A stretch of 64,000 bases of DNA from Parafrankia sp. EUN1f (GTDB taxonomy: Bacteria; Actinomycetota; Actinomycetes; Frankiales; Frankiaceae): the NCBI RefSeq assembly GCF_000177675.1, contig NZ_ADGX01000026.1, forward strand, positions 1-64,000, given 5' to 3'. The notes under the pieces are model-generated. The model was not told the DNA's origin and made no database searches. It saw only the letters and a list, made by a program, of their open reading frames with translations. The translations under genes and the position numbers were made by a program. This document shows, piece after piece, positions 9,964 to 19,031 of the stretch (within the stretch, counting starts at the first letter, position 1; each line of letters begins with the position of its first letter).

Positions 9964-11901
9964 TCACCTCGGAACCGCTGATTCGGGGTGCCCGGCGGCA
10001 TCCCCGGCTCGCGCGGCATCCCCGGCTCGCGCGGGATCCGTGGACTGGCCGAGTGCGGTGGACCCGCGGAGATCCGCCGGCCGCCATGATCCGTCGCCGG
10101 GGTTGCCCCGGAAGACCGAGACCGGAACCACGCCGTGCACCTGGGTGCCCGCACCGAGCGCGGATTCCCAGCGCAGGGTCCCGCCGATGGCGCCGATCCG
10201 GTCCGCCATGTTGGTCATGCCGTGGCCGCGTTCCAGCCGTCGCGGGTCGAATCCGGCGCCGTTGTCCTGCACGCTGAAGGTCAGCGCGCCCTCCCGCTCG
10301 GCGAGGACCAGCTCCACCGAGCACTCCGCGGCGTGCTTCGCGGCGTTCTGCAGCGCCTCCAGACAGCAGAAGTAGACGGCGGCCTCGATGTCAGCCGGGT
10401 ACCGGCCGATCTCGTCGGCCCGCACCGTGACCCCGACCGTCGAGCGCTGGCCGGCGGCGCGCAGGGCTTCGGTCAGCCCGGAGGAACGCAGCAGCGGTGG
10501 GTAGATGCCGTGGGCGAGGTTGCGGACCTCGGTGATGGTCTCCGCCACCTGCTCGGCCATGGCCGCGAGCAGCTCGTCGGCCGCGGCGGCGTCCTCGTTC
10601 CGGCGGGCGGCGTTGTCGGCGCTGTCAGCGTCGCCACCGGTGGCGCCGTCGGCCCCGTCCATGCTGTCGGCGCTGTCGGCCACCAGGTCACGGACCAGCC
10701 GGAGCCCGACGGCCAGCGAGACGAGCTGCTGCTGGGCCCCGTCGTGGAGGTCCCGCTCGATCCGCCGCCGTTCGGCGTCCGCGGTCGCCACCAGTCGCGC
10801 TCGCGAGACTCGCAGCTCGTCGTTGGCATGGCGCAGGTCCGCCAGCGCGTCCCGCAGGTTCGCGTCCAGCTGCCGGTTGTGCAGGACGGTGCCGAGCCGG
10901 GTGCCGAGCTCGGCGAGCATGCGGTCCTCGGGCTCGGAGAAACGGGGCGCCTCCAGCGGCCTGCGCACCACGATCATGCCGAGCAGCGCTCCGCCGGCCC
11001 GTGCCGGGATCACCCGCAGCTGGGCGTGCTCGTGCATCCGGGCGAGCACCGGCACCCACAGGGACAACCAGCCCGGGCCGGCCACCCGGGTACGGGAGAG
11101 CGCGACGCGGTCGCTCACCGTGAGTGTGATCGTCGAGCCCACCTCGACGAGGCGGATGTCCTCGCCGGAGCCACCACTGGGACCCGATCGCGCCGCATCC
11201 GTGCCCGAAGCGCCGGGAACGCCTGAAGCGCCGGGAACGCCTGAAGCACCGGGAGCGACTGAAGCACCGGGCGTGCCCGGATCCGTGGTCGGATCGTTGC
11301 CTGGCAGGCCGCCGGAGCCCTCGGGCAGCACGACCGCCGCGGTGAGCTGCCCGGCGGCACCGGTCCAGATCTCGACCCGCTGCAGCGAGAGGCTGCGCCG
11401 GAGCGCCTCGCCGAGCCCGCTGAGCGTCTCGTCGAGGTCGGCTCCCCGGCTGGCGTCCTCGCCGAACCTGCGCAGGACGTCCTCTGGCTCGTACCGGGCT
11501 CCTCGGACCACGTCGAGGACCACATTCGTGGCGCGGGTCCGTGCGCGCGTGGCGGTGATCGCGGCGAGGGCGGTGGCGATCAGCACCGGCCCGGTGAAGT
11601 CGTCCCCGCCGTCGAGTGGGCGATGCCCGAGCACGGCTATCGCGGCGACCAGGCCCAGCGCCGCGATCCCTGCGAGGCAGGCGAGATCCGCGGCGATCAT
11701 CAACAGCCGCTCCGACCGCCGCCGCGCCCACGGCAGGGCGCCGGCACCCACCCCCGCGACGAGCAGGACCGCGTCGACCGAGACCGGTACCGACCAGGCG
11801 GGGTCCGCGCCACCGAGCAGCCGCGGCACGGCGCACGTCGCGGTCACCGCCACGGCGGTCAGCACCGCGGCCGACAGCAGCTGCCGATGCGGGCCCGTCA
11901 T
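9964..11901 (-). CDS. NarX/LiaS-type membrane sensor histidine kinase
   Basis: 645 residues. The N-terminal 135 residues hold about four to five short TMs with little exposed loop, the style of intramembrane-sensing kinases. A GAF-like region (about 150-340) follows and is interrupted by a repeat GVPGAS(G), from a 15-bp DNA tandem repeat near 11212-11275. The HisKA_3 motif is RRRIERDLHDGAQQQLVSLA with H386; the ATPase domain has ALQNAAKHA and DNGAGFDP plus a GHGMTNMADR box. The C-terminal tail DPARAGDAARAGDAAG is low complexity. Its start overlaps the ATPase stop by 4 bp (ATGA), so the two are translationally coupled. Probable phosphorylation partner of the receivers at 5883 and 6643. Confidence 0.92.
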   Translation of the reverse strand: MTGPHRQLLSAAVLTAVAVTATCAVPRLLGGADPAWSVPVSVDAVLLVAGVGAGALPWARRRSERLLMIAADLACLAGIAALGLVAAIAVLGHRPLDGGDDFTGPVLIATALAAITATRARTRATNVVLDVVRGARYEPEDVLRRFGEDASRGADLDETLSGLGEALRRSLSLQRVEIWTGAAGQLTAAVVLPEGSGGLPGNDPTTDPGTPGASVAPGASGVPGASGVPGASGTDAARSGPSGGSGEDIRLVEVGSTITLTVSDRVALSRTRVAGPGWLSLWVPVLARMHEHAQLRVIPARAGGALLGMIVVRRPLEAPRFSEPEDRMLAELGTRLGTVLHNRQLDANLRDALADLRHANDELRVSRARLVATADAERRRIERDLHDGAQQQLVSLAVGLRLVRDLVADSADSMDGADGATGGDADSADNAARRNEDAAAADELLAAMAEQVAETITEVRNLAHGIYPPLLRSSGLTEALRAAGQRSTVGVTVRADEIGRYPADIEAAVYFCCLEALQNAAKHAAECSVELVLAEREGALTFSVQDNGAGFDPRRLERGHGMTNMADRIGAIGGTLRWESALGAGTQVHGVVPVSVFRGNPGDGSWRPADLRGSTALGQSTDPARAGDAARAGDAAGHPESAVPR

Positions 11902-12707
11902 GAGCCGGCCCCGGGCCGTTCGGACACCCGACCGTCGCGCATGGTCACGATGCGCTCGGCGCCGGCGGCGACCTGATGGTCATGGGTGACCATCAGGATG
12001 GTCTGGCCGCGCCGGTGCAGGCGGGTGAACAGGTCCAGCACCTCGGCGGCGCCGGCCGAGTCCAGCGCGCCGGTCGGTTCGTCCGCCAGCAGGACGGTCG
12101 GCTCGTTGGCCAGTGCCCGAGCGATCGCCAGGCGCTGGCGCTGGCCACCGGACAGCGTGCCGGGCAGCGAGTCGGCGCGTTCGAGCAGCCCGAGCAGATC
12201 CAGCAGGTCATGCCCACGGCGCACCGCCGCCCGCCGGCCGACGCCGGACAGCCGGGCCGCCAGGACGACATTGTCCGCGACCGTCATCGTCTCCAGCAGG
12301 TGGAAGAACTGGAAGACCATGCCGATATGGCGTCGGCGTAACCGCGCCAGATCGGCCTCGGACCGCGACGCCAGCGACATCCCGGCGACGGTCACCGAGC
12401 CGTCGTCGACATGCTCGAGGCCGGCGACGACGTTCAGCAGGGTCGACTTGCCGCTCCCGGACGGACCCATCACGGCGACGAACTCGCCGTGCGCGACGGT
12501 CAGCCCCGCGCCACGCAGCGCGTGCACCGGTGCCGTGTCGGCGGCGAAGGTCTTGTAGACGGAACGTAACAGGACGGCGGCGTCGCCGGTTCGGGCGTCG
12601 CCGGTTCGGGCGACGCCGGACTGGGCGTCGGCCAGGCCAGGCCGCGGCGGCACCTGCGAGATCGGCGAGCTCTGTGGCGCCTGCGGTGTGGCAGGTGCGT
12701 CTGACAC
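11898..12707 (-). CDS. ABC transporter ATP-binding protein, MacB/LolD type
   Basis: 269 residues from the GTG at 12707, chosen because AGGGGGG lies 8 nt upstream; a GTG at 12725 has no spacing. Walker A GPSGSGKST, Q-loop in GMVFQFFHLLETMT, signature LSGGQRQRLAIARALA, Walker B VLLADEPTGALD, and H-loop MVTHDHQ are all present. The first 40 residues are Pro/Ala-rich and include DARTGDA. It should energise the double-FtsX permease two genes downstream. The kinase gene lies between them, which is an unusual order for this transporter class. Confidence 0.93.
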   Translation of the reverse strand: MSDAPATPQAPQSSPISQVPPRPGLADAQSGVARTGDARTGDAAVLLRSVYKTFAADTAPVHALRGAGLTVAHGEFVAVMGPSGSGKSTLLNVVAGLEHVDDGSVTVAGMSLASRSEADLARLRRRHIGMVFQFFHLLETMTVADNVVLAARLSGVGRRAAVRRGHDLLDLLGLLERADSLPGTLSGGQRQRLAIARALANEPTVLLADEPTGALDSAGAAEVLDLFTRLHRRGQTILMVTHDHQVAAGAERIVTMRDGRVSERPGAGS

Positions 12708-12947
12708 CGGGTCCGCCCCCCTCACCCTCGCAGTGCTGCTCGGGCGTCCTGTCCTCGGACGCCCGTCAGATTGCTCATTTCACCCGATGCCGGCCCGCGG
12801 GGGAACACCCATCCTGGGTTTCGGGTGGCCGGGTGTTCCGGCCGACCGCCGAAGTGCAGGCGTCACCCCGCATCATCGACGTCGCTGTGGATCAGGCCGC
12901 CCATGCTGCCCATATTGCCCGTTCTGCTCCCTGCCGTCTGTTGCGGA

Positions 12948-12999
12948 GCAAGATCTGAGGATTTTGGTCGTTCCCACGACCATGATCGTCAGGTTATGC
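12948..12999. repeat. Family A palindromic repeat, copy 2a
   Basis: GCAAGATCTGAGGATTTTGG then TCGT, a short loop, then ACGACC.TGATCGTCAGG..ATGC. It is followed 45 bp later by a second unit in the same orientation. Confidence 0.75.
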
Positions 13000-13043
13000 C
13001 TGGCAGCAGGCTGCGGGCCGGGGTCAGGTGGGGTTGTGAGTCC

Positions 13044-13096
13044 GCAAGATCTGAGGATCTTCGTCGTCGTCACGACCGGGATCCTCAGGTTTTGTC
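13044..13096. repeat. Family A palindromic repeat, copy 2b
   Basis: GCAAGATCTGAGGATC at the left and GATCCTCAGGTTTTGTC at the right around TCGTCGTCGTCACGACC. It sits between divergent genes, so a terminator role is unlikely at this site. Confidence 0.7.
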
Positions 13097-13434
13097 TGGT
13101 GGCAGCCCCGGCCCCGCGCCGCAGCGAGCGGGTGAGCGGGCGAGCGACCGGGTGAGCGGGTGAGCGGGTGAGGGTGGACGGTGCCTTCGGTGAGGCCCGG
13201 GAGGTCCGGGTCCGGGTGTGCCGTCAAGGGCCGGACTGCTCGTCCGGCGGCGGTCCGAGTGCCGTTGCCGCCGGTGCGAATTCAGCTGGTCGGTGTCCCC
13301 TCATGCCGAGAAAGACCTTGCGTCGCAAGGGGAATGGTTCGTGTGCTGTGGGTCGGATGTGGTCTGTCGTCAGCCTGACCGGAAACTCACTCGATTTGGC
13401 GGCTTTACCTGCGCAGACTGGGTACGTGCAGTCA

Positions 13435-13977
13435 ATGGCTCGCCACCGCCGCCCCGCCTCGCCCCGCCGGTCCGTGCGTCCCGAGGGATCTGTCCGCGTG
13501 CGTGCCGCGCGTCCCGCCGTCGCCGCTGCCACTGTGGTGGCGGCGGGCGCCGTGACGGTCGGCACAGCGTTCGCCGTTTCGTCAGGCTCCGCCCCGGCCG
13601 TTCGGGTGTCCGCCCCGCGGGCCGAGGTCCAGACCGCGGCGGCCGCCGGGCCGGGAACCGTGACCCCGTCGTCGAGCGAGTCCACGGTGATCGCCGCGGC
13701 GGTCCGCGGCAGCTCCCTCACGGCAGCCGTCGCGCCCGGGAGCTATCAGGTGGTGGGCACCGTCCTGGCCCGGTCCGACCAGTCCTGGGCCTGGGTCGAG
13801 CTCGTTCCCGTGGTGGCGGATGTCGACCGTGCCGAGGGTGTGCTGCACCGCGGCGCCACGGGGTGGGAGCTGGTCCAGCTGGGGAGCTATGAGGTCGGCT
13901 GCGGCCTCGTGCCCGCCGGCGTCGCCGCGGATCTCGAGCTGGAGTGCCCCGGCGACGAGCCGGGCTACGACGCCTGA
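13435..13977 (+). CDS. Small exported or membrane-anchored hypothetical protein
   Basis: 180 residues from the ATG at 13435 (MARHRRPASPRRS). A basic, Arg/Pro-rich start precedes one hydrophobic segment (AAATVVAAGAVTVGTAFAV, about 28-48), then a Ser/Thr/Ala region and a soluble domain of about 100 residues with SYQVVGTVLARSDQSWAWVELVPV, ending in an acidic patch with two Cys (YEVGCGLVPAG, LELECPGDEPGYDA) that could form a disulfide outside the cell. I do not recognise the family. It converges on mscL. Confidence 0.7.
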   Translation: MARHRRPASPRRSVRPEGSVRVRAARPAVAAATVVAAGAVTVGTAFAVSSGSAPAVRVSAPRAEVQTAAAAGPGTVTPSSSESTVIAAAVRGSSLTAAVAPGSYQVVGTVLARSDQSWAWVELVPVVADVDRAEGVLHRGATGWELVQLGSYEVGCGLVPAGVAADLELECPGDEPGYDA

Positions 13978-14126
13978 CCCGCCGCTCTGCGGCTGGCCCG
14001 GCCTCGACCCCGGCCGCTGCCCCGACTGGCCGCCGCCCTGACCGGCTGCTCTGGACCGGCCGCTGCTCTGCCGGCGGCCCTTACCTGCTGTCGGGCCTTG
14101 CTGCTGTCGGGCCCTGCTGTTGTGAC

Positions 14127-14168
14127 TGGGACGGGCGGCGGCGCGAACCGCCGACGCGGCCCGTCCCA
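14127..14168. terminator. Bidirectional terminator hairpin
   Basis: Perfect 10-bp arms TGGGACGGGC (14127-14136) and GCCCGTCCCA (14159-14168), with an inner GGCGG/CCGCC stem, lie between the converging genes that end at 13977 and 14183. There is no T-tract, which is usual in high-GC actinobacteria. Confidence 0.7.
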
Positions 14169-14182
14169 GGCCGGGCTCCGGG

Positions 14183-14713
14183 TCAGGCCCGCGGTGCCGG
14201 CGGGGTGTAGGTGGGGCCACCCGCCGGGCCGATGCCGCCGCCCGCCGGGCCGTTGCCCGCGGCGAGCAGGTCACGGATCTCGGTGAGCAGCCGCGTCTCG
14301 TCGCTGACCGCCGGCTCGTCCGCCTTCGCCTGCGGCTCACCGCGGCGCCGCATCTCGTTCGCCTTCGCGATGGGCAGCACGATCACAAAGTAGATCACCG
14401 CGGCCACGACGAGAAACGAGATCACATCGTTGAGGAACTGCCCGTAGTTGAAGACACTTCCGTTGATCTTGAAATGCAGCTGGGAGAAGTCCGGTTCACC
14501 GCCGATCGCGGCGATCAGCGGTGTGAACATGTTGTCCACCAGCGATTTGACGACGGCGGTGAACGCCGTGCCGATGACGACCGCGACGGCCAGGTCGACG
14601 ATGTTGCCGCGCATCAGGAACTGCTTGAAGCCCCGCAGCCCCGGGCCGATCAGACGGGTGGGGGTCTCGACCACACCACGTCCCCTGCTCGCCGCACTCT
14701 GCCATCCGGACAT
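14183..14713 (-). CDS. mscL: Large-conductance mechanosensitive channel MscL
   Basis: 176 residues; the ATG at 14713 has GGAGGAG at 5 nt. LRGFKQFLMRGNIVDLAVAVVIGTAFTAVVKSLVDNMFTPLIAAIGG is the classic MscL N-terminal helix and TM1, followed by a periplasmic loop with FNYGQFLNDVISFLVVAAVIYFVIV (TM2) and the cytoplasmic helix ETRLLTEIRDLLA. It forms a homopentameric pore that opens under membrane tension to release solutes in osmotic downshock. Compared with the usual 130-150 residues it has an extra N-terminal 20 and a Pro/Gly tail. It stands alone, 139 bp after the Hsp70/WD40 gene on the same strand. Confidence 0.96.
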   Translation of the reverse strand: MSGWQSAASRGRGVVETPTRLIGPGLRGFKQFLMRGNIVDLAVAVVIGTAFTAVVKSLVDNMFTPLIAAIGGEPDFSQLHFKINGSVFNYGQFLNDVISFLVVAAVIYFVIVLPIAKANEMRRRGEPQAKADEPAVSDETRLLTEIRDLLAAGNGPAGGGIGPAGGPTYTPPAPRA

Positions 14714-14852
14714 GCCCGCTCCTCCGCACCACTCGCTGCTGGGCCCGACCGCAGGCTGACCTGCCCGGTTCCCCGTATGTCTGCCGTCGGCAGGTTATAG
14801 CGGGCTGATAGAGGCCAAAGCGCCAGCTCTCCACCGAACCCGAATCGCTGAA

Positions 14853-17198
14853 TCAGCGGGTTGTGGCGTCCGGTGTGTACGAGATGTCCCAGAGGCGGGC
14901 GGTCTTGTCGGTGCTCGTGGTGGCCAGCACCAGGCCGAACGGGGCGAACGTGCAGGCCATGACCGTGCTGGTGTGCCCGGTCAAGGTGGCCACCGCGGTA
15001 CCGGTGGCGACGTCCCACAGCTTGGCGGTGTCGTCGGTGCTCGCCGTCGCGAGCAGCAGGCCGTCGGGGGAGAAGGCGCAGCTCTGTGCCGAACCGGGCA
15101 GCGTGAGCGTGGTCGAGCCGGTCGGGGTGTCCGTCAGGCGGGTGCCGTCGTTGCTGGTCGCGGCGAGCAGCAGGCCGTCGGGGGAGAATGAGCAGCCGTT
15201 GGCGTAGTTGGTGTGCCCGTCGAGGTGGTGCACCGTCTCGCCGTTGGTGACGTCCCACAGCAGGGTCTGGTCGGCGCCGGCCGAGACGAGCAGGCGGCCG
15301 TCGGGGGAGAACGCGCAGCTGTAGACGGAACCGCGGTGCCCGGCGAGGGTCGCGATGCAGGTGCCGGTCGAGACGCCCCAGAGCCGGACGGTGCGGTCCG
15401 TGCTGACCGTGGCCAGCAGGCGGCCGTCGGGGGAGAACGCGCAGCCGTAGACGGGTCCCTTGTGGCCGTTGAGGGCCAGAGTCTGCTTCTCGGTCGCGAT
15501 CTCCCAGATCCGCGCGGTCTTGTCGTAGCTGGTGGTGGCGAGCAGGCGCCCGTCGGGGGAGAACGCACAGCCGTGCAGGCCGGAGATGCGCCGGCCGCTG
15601 AGCTGACCGGCGGCGCGGCCGGTGCCGGCGTCCCACAGCCGGGCGCCGTCCTTGCTGGTGGTGGCCAGCAGCTGGCCGTCGGGGGAGAACGCGGCGCAGG
15701 TGACGTCGCGTTCGTGGCCGCTCAGGGTCAGTCGGGACGTGACCTCTACGTGTCTCGACGGGCGGCTGGTGCGTTCGAAGCCGCGCAGGTCAGCGGGCAG
15801 CGCGGTGCCGACGGGCGTCGGAGCCGACGGCAGCGTGGTCGCGAGCCAGTCGACGTCCCGGACGGAGGAACCGGGCTCGGCGTGGGTCTCGACGAGACTG
15901 CCGGGGGCTTCCGAGGCCAGGTCGAACAGGGCGCCGTCGCTGAGCCGGACCCGAGCGAGCACCGCGCCGGCGTCGAACCGCGCACCGGGCTCGACCAGCC
16001 AGCGCACCATCGTGGCTCGCCCACCTGGAATGTCCCACCGGGCTGGCTGCACCACCGGATCGGGCCGGGCCGCGACCATCCGGCGGGTCGACACCGTGGC
16101 CGCCCAGGACGCGGCACCGAGGACGACGGCCTGGTCCGGGTCGGGCGCGGTGAAGACATGCTGTGCCGGCCAGTCGGTGCCGACACCGAGCCGCCCGGCG
16201 AGGATCTCGGTGACCACCGGCATCCGGGACGCGCCACCGACGGGAAGCACCCCGTCGAGCTTCTCCGGCGAGACCCCGCTGGACTCCAACAGGTGCTGGC
16301 AGCAGGCCATCGTCCGGGCAAGTGTGGGGGAGGCCAGCTTGGTGAAGCGGTCCCGGTCCAGGCTGACGAGCAGGCCGGCGGGGCTGAAGACGTCCTCGAC
16401 GAACGCGACGTCGGTGAGCTGGTGCTTGACCGCGCGAGCGAAGTCGAGCAGCTCGTGGCGGGTGCGGCTGGCGGCGGTCTGGAACACCTCGCCGACACCG
16501 CTCGGGTTGAGCAGCGGCTCCAGACCGGGCCCGTAGTGGCCGAGGATCTCGTCGAAGAGCAGCTGGTCGAAGTCCCGGCCGCCGCAGTCGTGCAGTGCGC
16601 TGTGCCCGAGCAGCTCGTGCCGGCCGGCCTCGCCGATCAGCAACAGCGCGGCCTCGAACGTGCCGCCGCCGAGGTCGTACACCAGCACCAGGTCGCCGGG
16701 CCGCGGGCCACCGCTGCCAAGCGGCGCCCAGGCGACCGCCACCGGCTCGGCGAGCAGGTCGACGTCGACGAAACCGGCCTCCTCGGCCGCGGCGATCATC
16801 GCCCGGCGCAGCGGGCCGGCCGGGTCGTAGCTGGCGGGCACGGTGATGACCGCCCGGTGCAGCGCGGCGCCGTCGAGCTGGGCCTCGGCCTCCGCGCGCA
16901 GCGCCGCCAGCACCGCGGTGACCAGCGTGGCCGGTGCGTGGCTGCGGCCGTCGAGCACGATGGCGGCGTTGCGGGTCAGCCCGCGTTTGATGCCGCCGTG
17001 GTAGGCGCCGGGCCAGATCCGCTTGCGGCGTTCCGCGAGCGTGCCGACGACGACGGAGTCACCGTCGGCGAGAACGGACGAAGGCCAGGCGACGGCACCG
17101 CTCGCCGGCTCCCGGATCGCGGTGACCTGGCCGTCGACCACCAGGGCCGCCGACGCGCTGGAGGTGCCGAAGTCGATCGCGAGGATCGGCTCTCCCAC
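14853..17198 (-). CDS. Hsp70-like ATPase fused to a barrel-sandwich domain and seven WD40 repeats
   Basis: 781 residues from the GTG at 17198 (GGGAGG at 6 nt; the GTG at 17204 has no spacing). Residues 1-385 form an Hsp70/actin ATPase: AIDFGTSSASAA (phosphate 1), ITVPASYDPAGP, LLAEPVAVA, YDLGGGTFEAALL (phosphate 2), VLPVGGASRMPVV (adenosine). There is no canonical substrate-binding domain. Instead, about 400-470 resembles a lipoyl/biotinyl-like barrel (EPGARFDAGAVLARV...EAPGSLVETHAEPGSSV) without an obvious modified Lys. Seven WD40 repeats follow (SGHERDVTCAAFSPDG to TSTDKTARLWD), enough for one closed propeller. Likely an ATP-driven scaffold or chaperone with WD40 client binding; cytosolic, since no TM is seen. 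Function is inferred. Confidence 0.88.
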   Translation of the reverse strand: MGEPILAIDFGTSSASAALVVDGQVTAIREPASGAVAWPSSVLADGDSVVVGTLAERRKRIWPGAYHGGIKRGLTRNAAIVLDGRSHAPATLVTAVLAALRAEAEAQLDGAALHRAVITVPASYDPAGPLRRAMIAAAEEAGFVDVDLLAEPVAVAWAPLGSGGPRPGDLVLVYDLGGGTFEAALLLIGEAGRHELLGHSALHDCGGRDFDQLLFDEILGHYGPGLEPLLNPSGVGEVFQTAASRTRHELLDFARAVKHQLTDVAFVEDVFSPAGLLVSLDRDRFTKLASPTLARTMACCQHLLESSGVSPEKLDGVLPVGGASRMPVVTEILAGRLGVGTDWPAQHVFTAPDPDQAVVLGAASWAATVSTRRMVAARPDPVVQPARWDIPGGRATMVRWLVEPGARFDAGAVLARVRLSDGALFDLASEAPGSLVETHAEPGSSVRDVDWLATTLPSAPTPVGTALPADLRGFERTSRPSRHVEVTSRLTLSGHERDVTCAAFSPDGQLLATTSKDGARLWDAGTGRAAGQLSGRRISGLHGCAFSPDGRLLATTSYDKTARIWEIATEKQTLALNGHKGPVYGCAFSPDGRLLATVSTDRTVRLWGVSTGTCIATLAGHRGSVYSCAFSPDGRLLVSAGADQTLLWDVTNGETVHHLDGHTNYANGCSFSPDGLLLAATSNDGTRLTDTPTGSTTLTLPGSAQSCAFSPDGLLLATASTDDTAKLWDVATGTAVATLTGHTSTVMACTFAPFGLVLATTSTDKTARLWDISYTPDATTR

Positions 17199-17461
17199 CG
17201 GCACCCTCCCGTTGACGGTCGCGGCCCGAGCCGCCCGGAACGCCGGGCGAATGATTCACCGTTGGTCGGAGGCCCGACCGTTCGCGTGCGGCGTGATGTC
17301 CGGAGATGACCCAGGTCTTCCGGGAATCGTAGCGACGCTCTTCCGTGAGTGGTTCGGCGGGCCGGGTGTGCGACCCGTTCGACTGGGTACGCGACCAAGG
17401 GAGATCACCTCGTCGCGGGACGTCGTCGCGCAGCGTCGGCGATCCTAGGGAGGTTTCAGCC

Positions 17462-17770
17462 ATGCACATCGCGATCTCGGCGGAAACGGAACCTCGGCGC
17501 GCAGTCAGGCCGCCCGGCCCGGGGCCCGATCCCATTCCACCCGGGCCACTGCCCGACCCGGTGCCGCCGGGCCCGGGGCCTGATCCGGCACCTCCCGGGC
17601 CGGGTCCGGATCCGGTGCTGCCCGGGCCCGACCCCGATCCGGTGCCGCCCGGTCCGGTGCCGGATCCGGTGCCACCGCCGCCCGGCCCGGATCTCATTCC
17701 CGGGCTGGTGTCCGGCCGGCTTTTCCGCCTGGGCTTTCCCACGACCGACGCGGGTACTGGTGCTTCATGA
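17462..17770 (+). CDS. Short Pro-Gly-Asp repeat protein
   Basis: 102 residues from the ATG at 17462, preceded by GGGAGG at 8 nt. After MHIAISAETEPRR the body is a repeat of PGPGPDP-x-PPGP units (about residues 18-82), then a short hydrophobic end LIPGLVSGRLFRLGFPTTDAG. No signal peptide, no Cys. The stop overlaps the next start by ATGA, so both are made together. The repeat should form an extended polyproline-like rod. Function unknown. Confidence 0.7.
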   Translation: MHIAISAETEPRRAVRPPGPGPDPIPPGPLPDPVPPGPGPDPAPPGPGPDPVLPGPDPDPVPPGPVPDPVPPPPGPDLIPGLVSGRLFRLGFPTTDAGTGAS

Positions 17771-18015
17771 GCCATCGCCCCGAGGGAATCCCCGCGCCCG
17801 AACTGACCGACGCCGATCTCGTCCGCGAAGTGCGTCATCTGCACCTGACCAGGCATGACACGTTTCTCACCGGCAGCGAGGACGCGTTCGAAACGCACAC
17901 GCAGCGCATGCTGGAACTGGAGCGCGAGTACCTGCGCCGCTTCCCGGACGCGGCGAGCCCGGATCCGCGCAGGACCAGGGCTGGCCGCCGCCGGGCGGCC
18001 GGAGTTCCGGCCTAG
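17767..18015 (+). CDS. Small DUF6158-like protein
   Basis: 82 residues starting inside the previous stop (ATGA). The core LTDADLVREVRHLHLTRHDTFLTGSEDAFETHTQRMLELEREYLRRFPD is an amphipathic all-helical motif that I associate with the actinobacterial DUF6158 family; this is from memory of the pattern and was not searched. The C-terminus is Arg-rich. Coupling to the Pro-rich gene suggests a shared role. No known function. Confidence 0.75.
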   Translation: MSHRPEGIPAPELTDADLVREVRHLHLTRHDTFLTGSEDAFETHTQRMLELEREYLRRFPDAASPDPRRTRAGRRRAAGVPA

Positions 18016-18183
18016 GGAAGTTCCGGCCCAGGGAGTTTCCTGGGCGGGCTGCCGCCGGTGGGTGCGCACCCGCGACCGGCGGCGGCTCACCGAAGGAGCC
18101 CGCTCAGAAAAGCGCCGGGTCGGAAGCCGGGCCAGAAAAGGGCCGGCTTCCGACGGGTCGGCTCAGGACGAGGTCGACTCGGC

Positions 18184-18705
18184 TCAGGACGAGGTCGACG
18201 AGGCCGGCTTGCCGGGCCGCCAGCAGGTTGCCAGCAGTCCGGCCGAGCCGAGGACACCCAGCAGGACGGCGATGAGCCCACCCGCCCAGCCGTTGAGGTC
18301 CTCGATCCCGATGACGTTGTCGAGCGAGGCCTTGCCCGGCCCGAGGATGGCGATGCCGGCGCACACCACCGCGATCATCAGGACGTACTCGTAGCCCTGC
18401 CCCGGCTTGAAGATGAAGAAGCCGTTCGTGCGGTGCGCGGTGATGCCGGCCACGACCATGGTCCCGATGATCGCGCCCGCGGAGAACGGGGTCAGGAACC
18501 CGAAGGCGAGGCCGAACCCGGCGGCGAGCTCCAGCAGGCCGGACGTCCAGGCATGCACGATGCCCGGCTGCAGACCCATGCTGGAGAACCATCCCGCGGT
18601 GCCCTTCACGCCGCCCGGCCCGAAGAGGTGGTTGTAGCCGTGCGCGACGATCGTGAGGCCGACGACGACTCTGAGAACGAGCGCCGCGGTGTCGGGCGAG
18701 GTCAC
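18184..18705 (-). CDS. DoxX-like integral membrane protein
   Basis: 173 residues; GTG start at 18705 with GAGGAAGG at 4-5 nt. Four TMs: LVLRVVVGLTIVAHGYNHLFG, a second around TSGLLELAAGFGLAFGFL, a third AGAIIGTMVVAGI and a fourth YEYVLMIAVVCAGIAILG, plus a C-terminal hydrophobic stretch. The spacing and RVVVGLTIVAHG...FG.GG motif fit the DoxX family, whose members act in quinone- or thiol-linked redox processes at the membrane in some bacteria. The MarR-type gene upstream on the same strand could regulate it. Confidence 0.88.
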   Translation of the reverse strand: MTSPDTAALVLRVVVGLTIVAHGYNHLFGPGGVKGTAGWFSSMGLQPGIVHAWTSGLLELAAGFGLAFGFLTPFSAGAIIGTMVVAGITAHRTNGFFIFKPGQGYEYVLMIAVVCAGIAILGPGKASLDNVIGIEDLNGWAGGLIAVLLGVLGSAGLLATCWRPGKPASSTSS

Positions 18706-18900
18706 GGGACCTTCCTCTCCTGGGCGTAAGGACCAGTGGCGATTGTCAGCACTGGTCTGGTCGGATGCTGCAGACGCTAGCGTTACTTCGCCGCAGATTC
18801 GACAGCTTGCGCGCAGGAGGCCCCATCGGCCCGGTGCGAGGCGGTGCGGGTGTGGCTCGTCGGGTGTGACCGGTCGGGTGCGCTGCGTGGGCGCGGGCGT

Positions 18901-18954
18901 GGGTGCCAGAGCGATCCTGGGTGCCAGAGCGATCCTGGGTGCCAGAGCGATCCT
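18901..18954. repeat. 18-bp tandem repeat, three exact copies
   Basis: GGGTGCCAGAGCGATCCT is repeated at 18901, 18919 and 18937, within the 326-bp gap between the doxX-like gene and the MarR gene. There is no internal dyad beyond CCAG..CTGG. The rest of the gap shows nothing I can assign. Confidence 0.8.
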
Positions 18955-19031
18955 GGGGCAGGGCGCCCGGTGGCGGGTGTCGGCCTCACTACTTCGAGTG
19001 GTTGCTCTTCTGGCGGTGAGGCCGACCCGGC

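Larger units (their letters stand above)
12708..13434. other. Divergent intergenic region, non-coding apart from two palindromes
   Basis: This 727-bp stretch separates the minus-strand ABC operon from the plus-strand gene at 13435. It contains two Family A palindromes (listed separately). The frame upstream of 13435 is open but shows no protein-like composition. I see no other gene. Confidence 0.6.
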
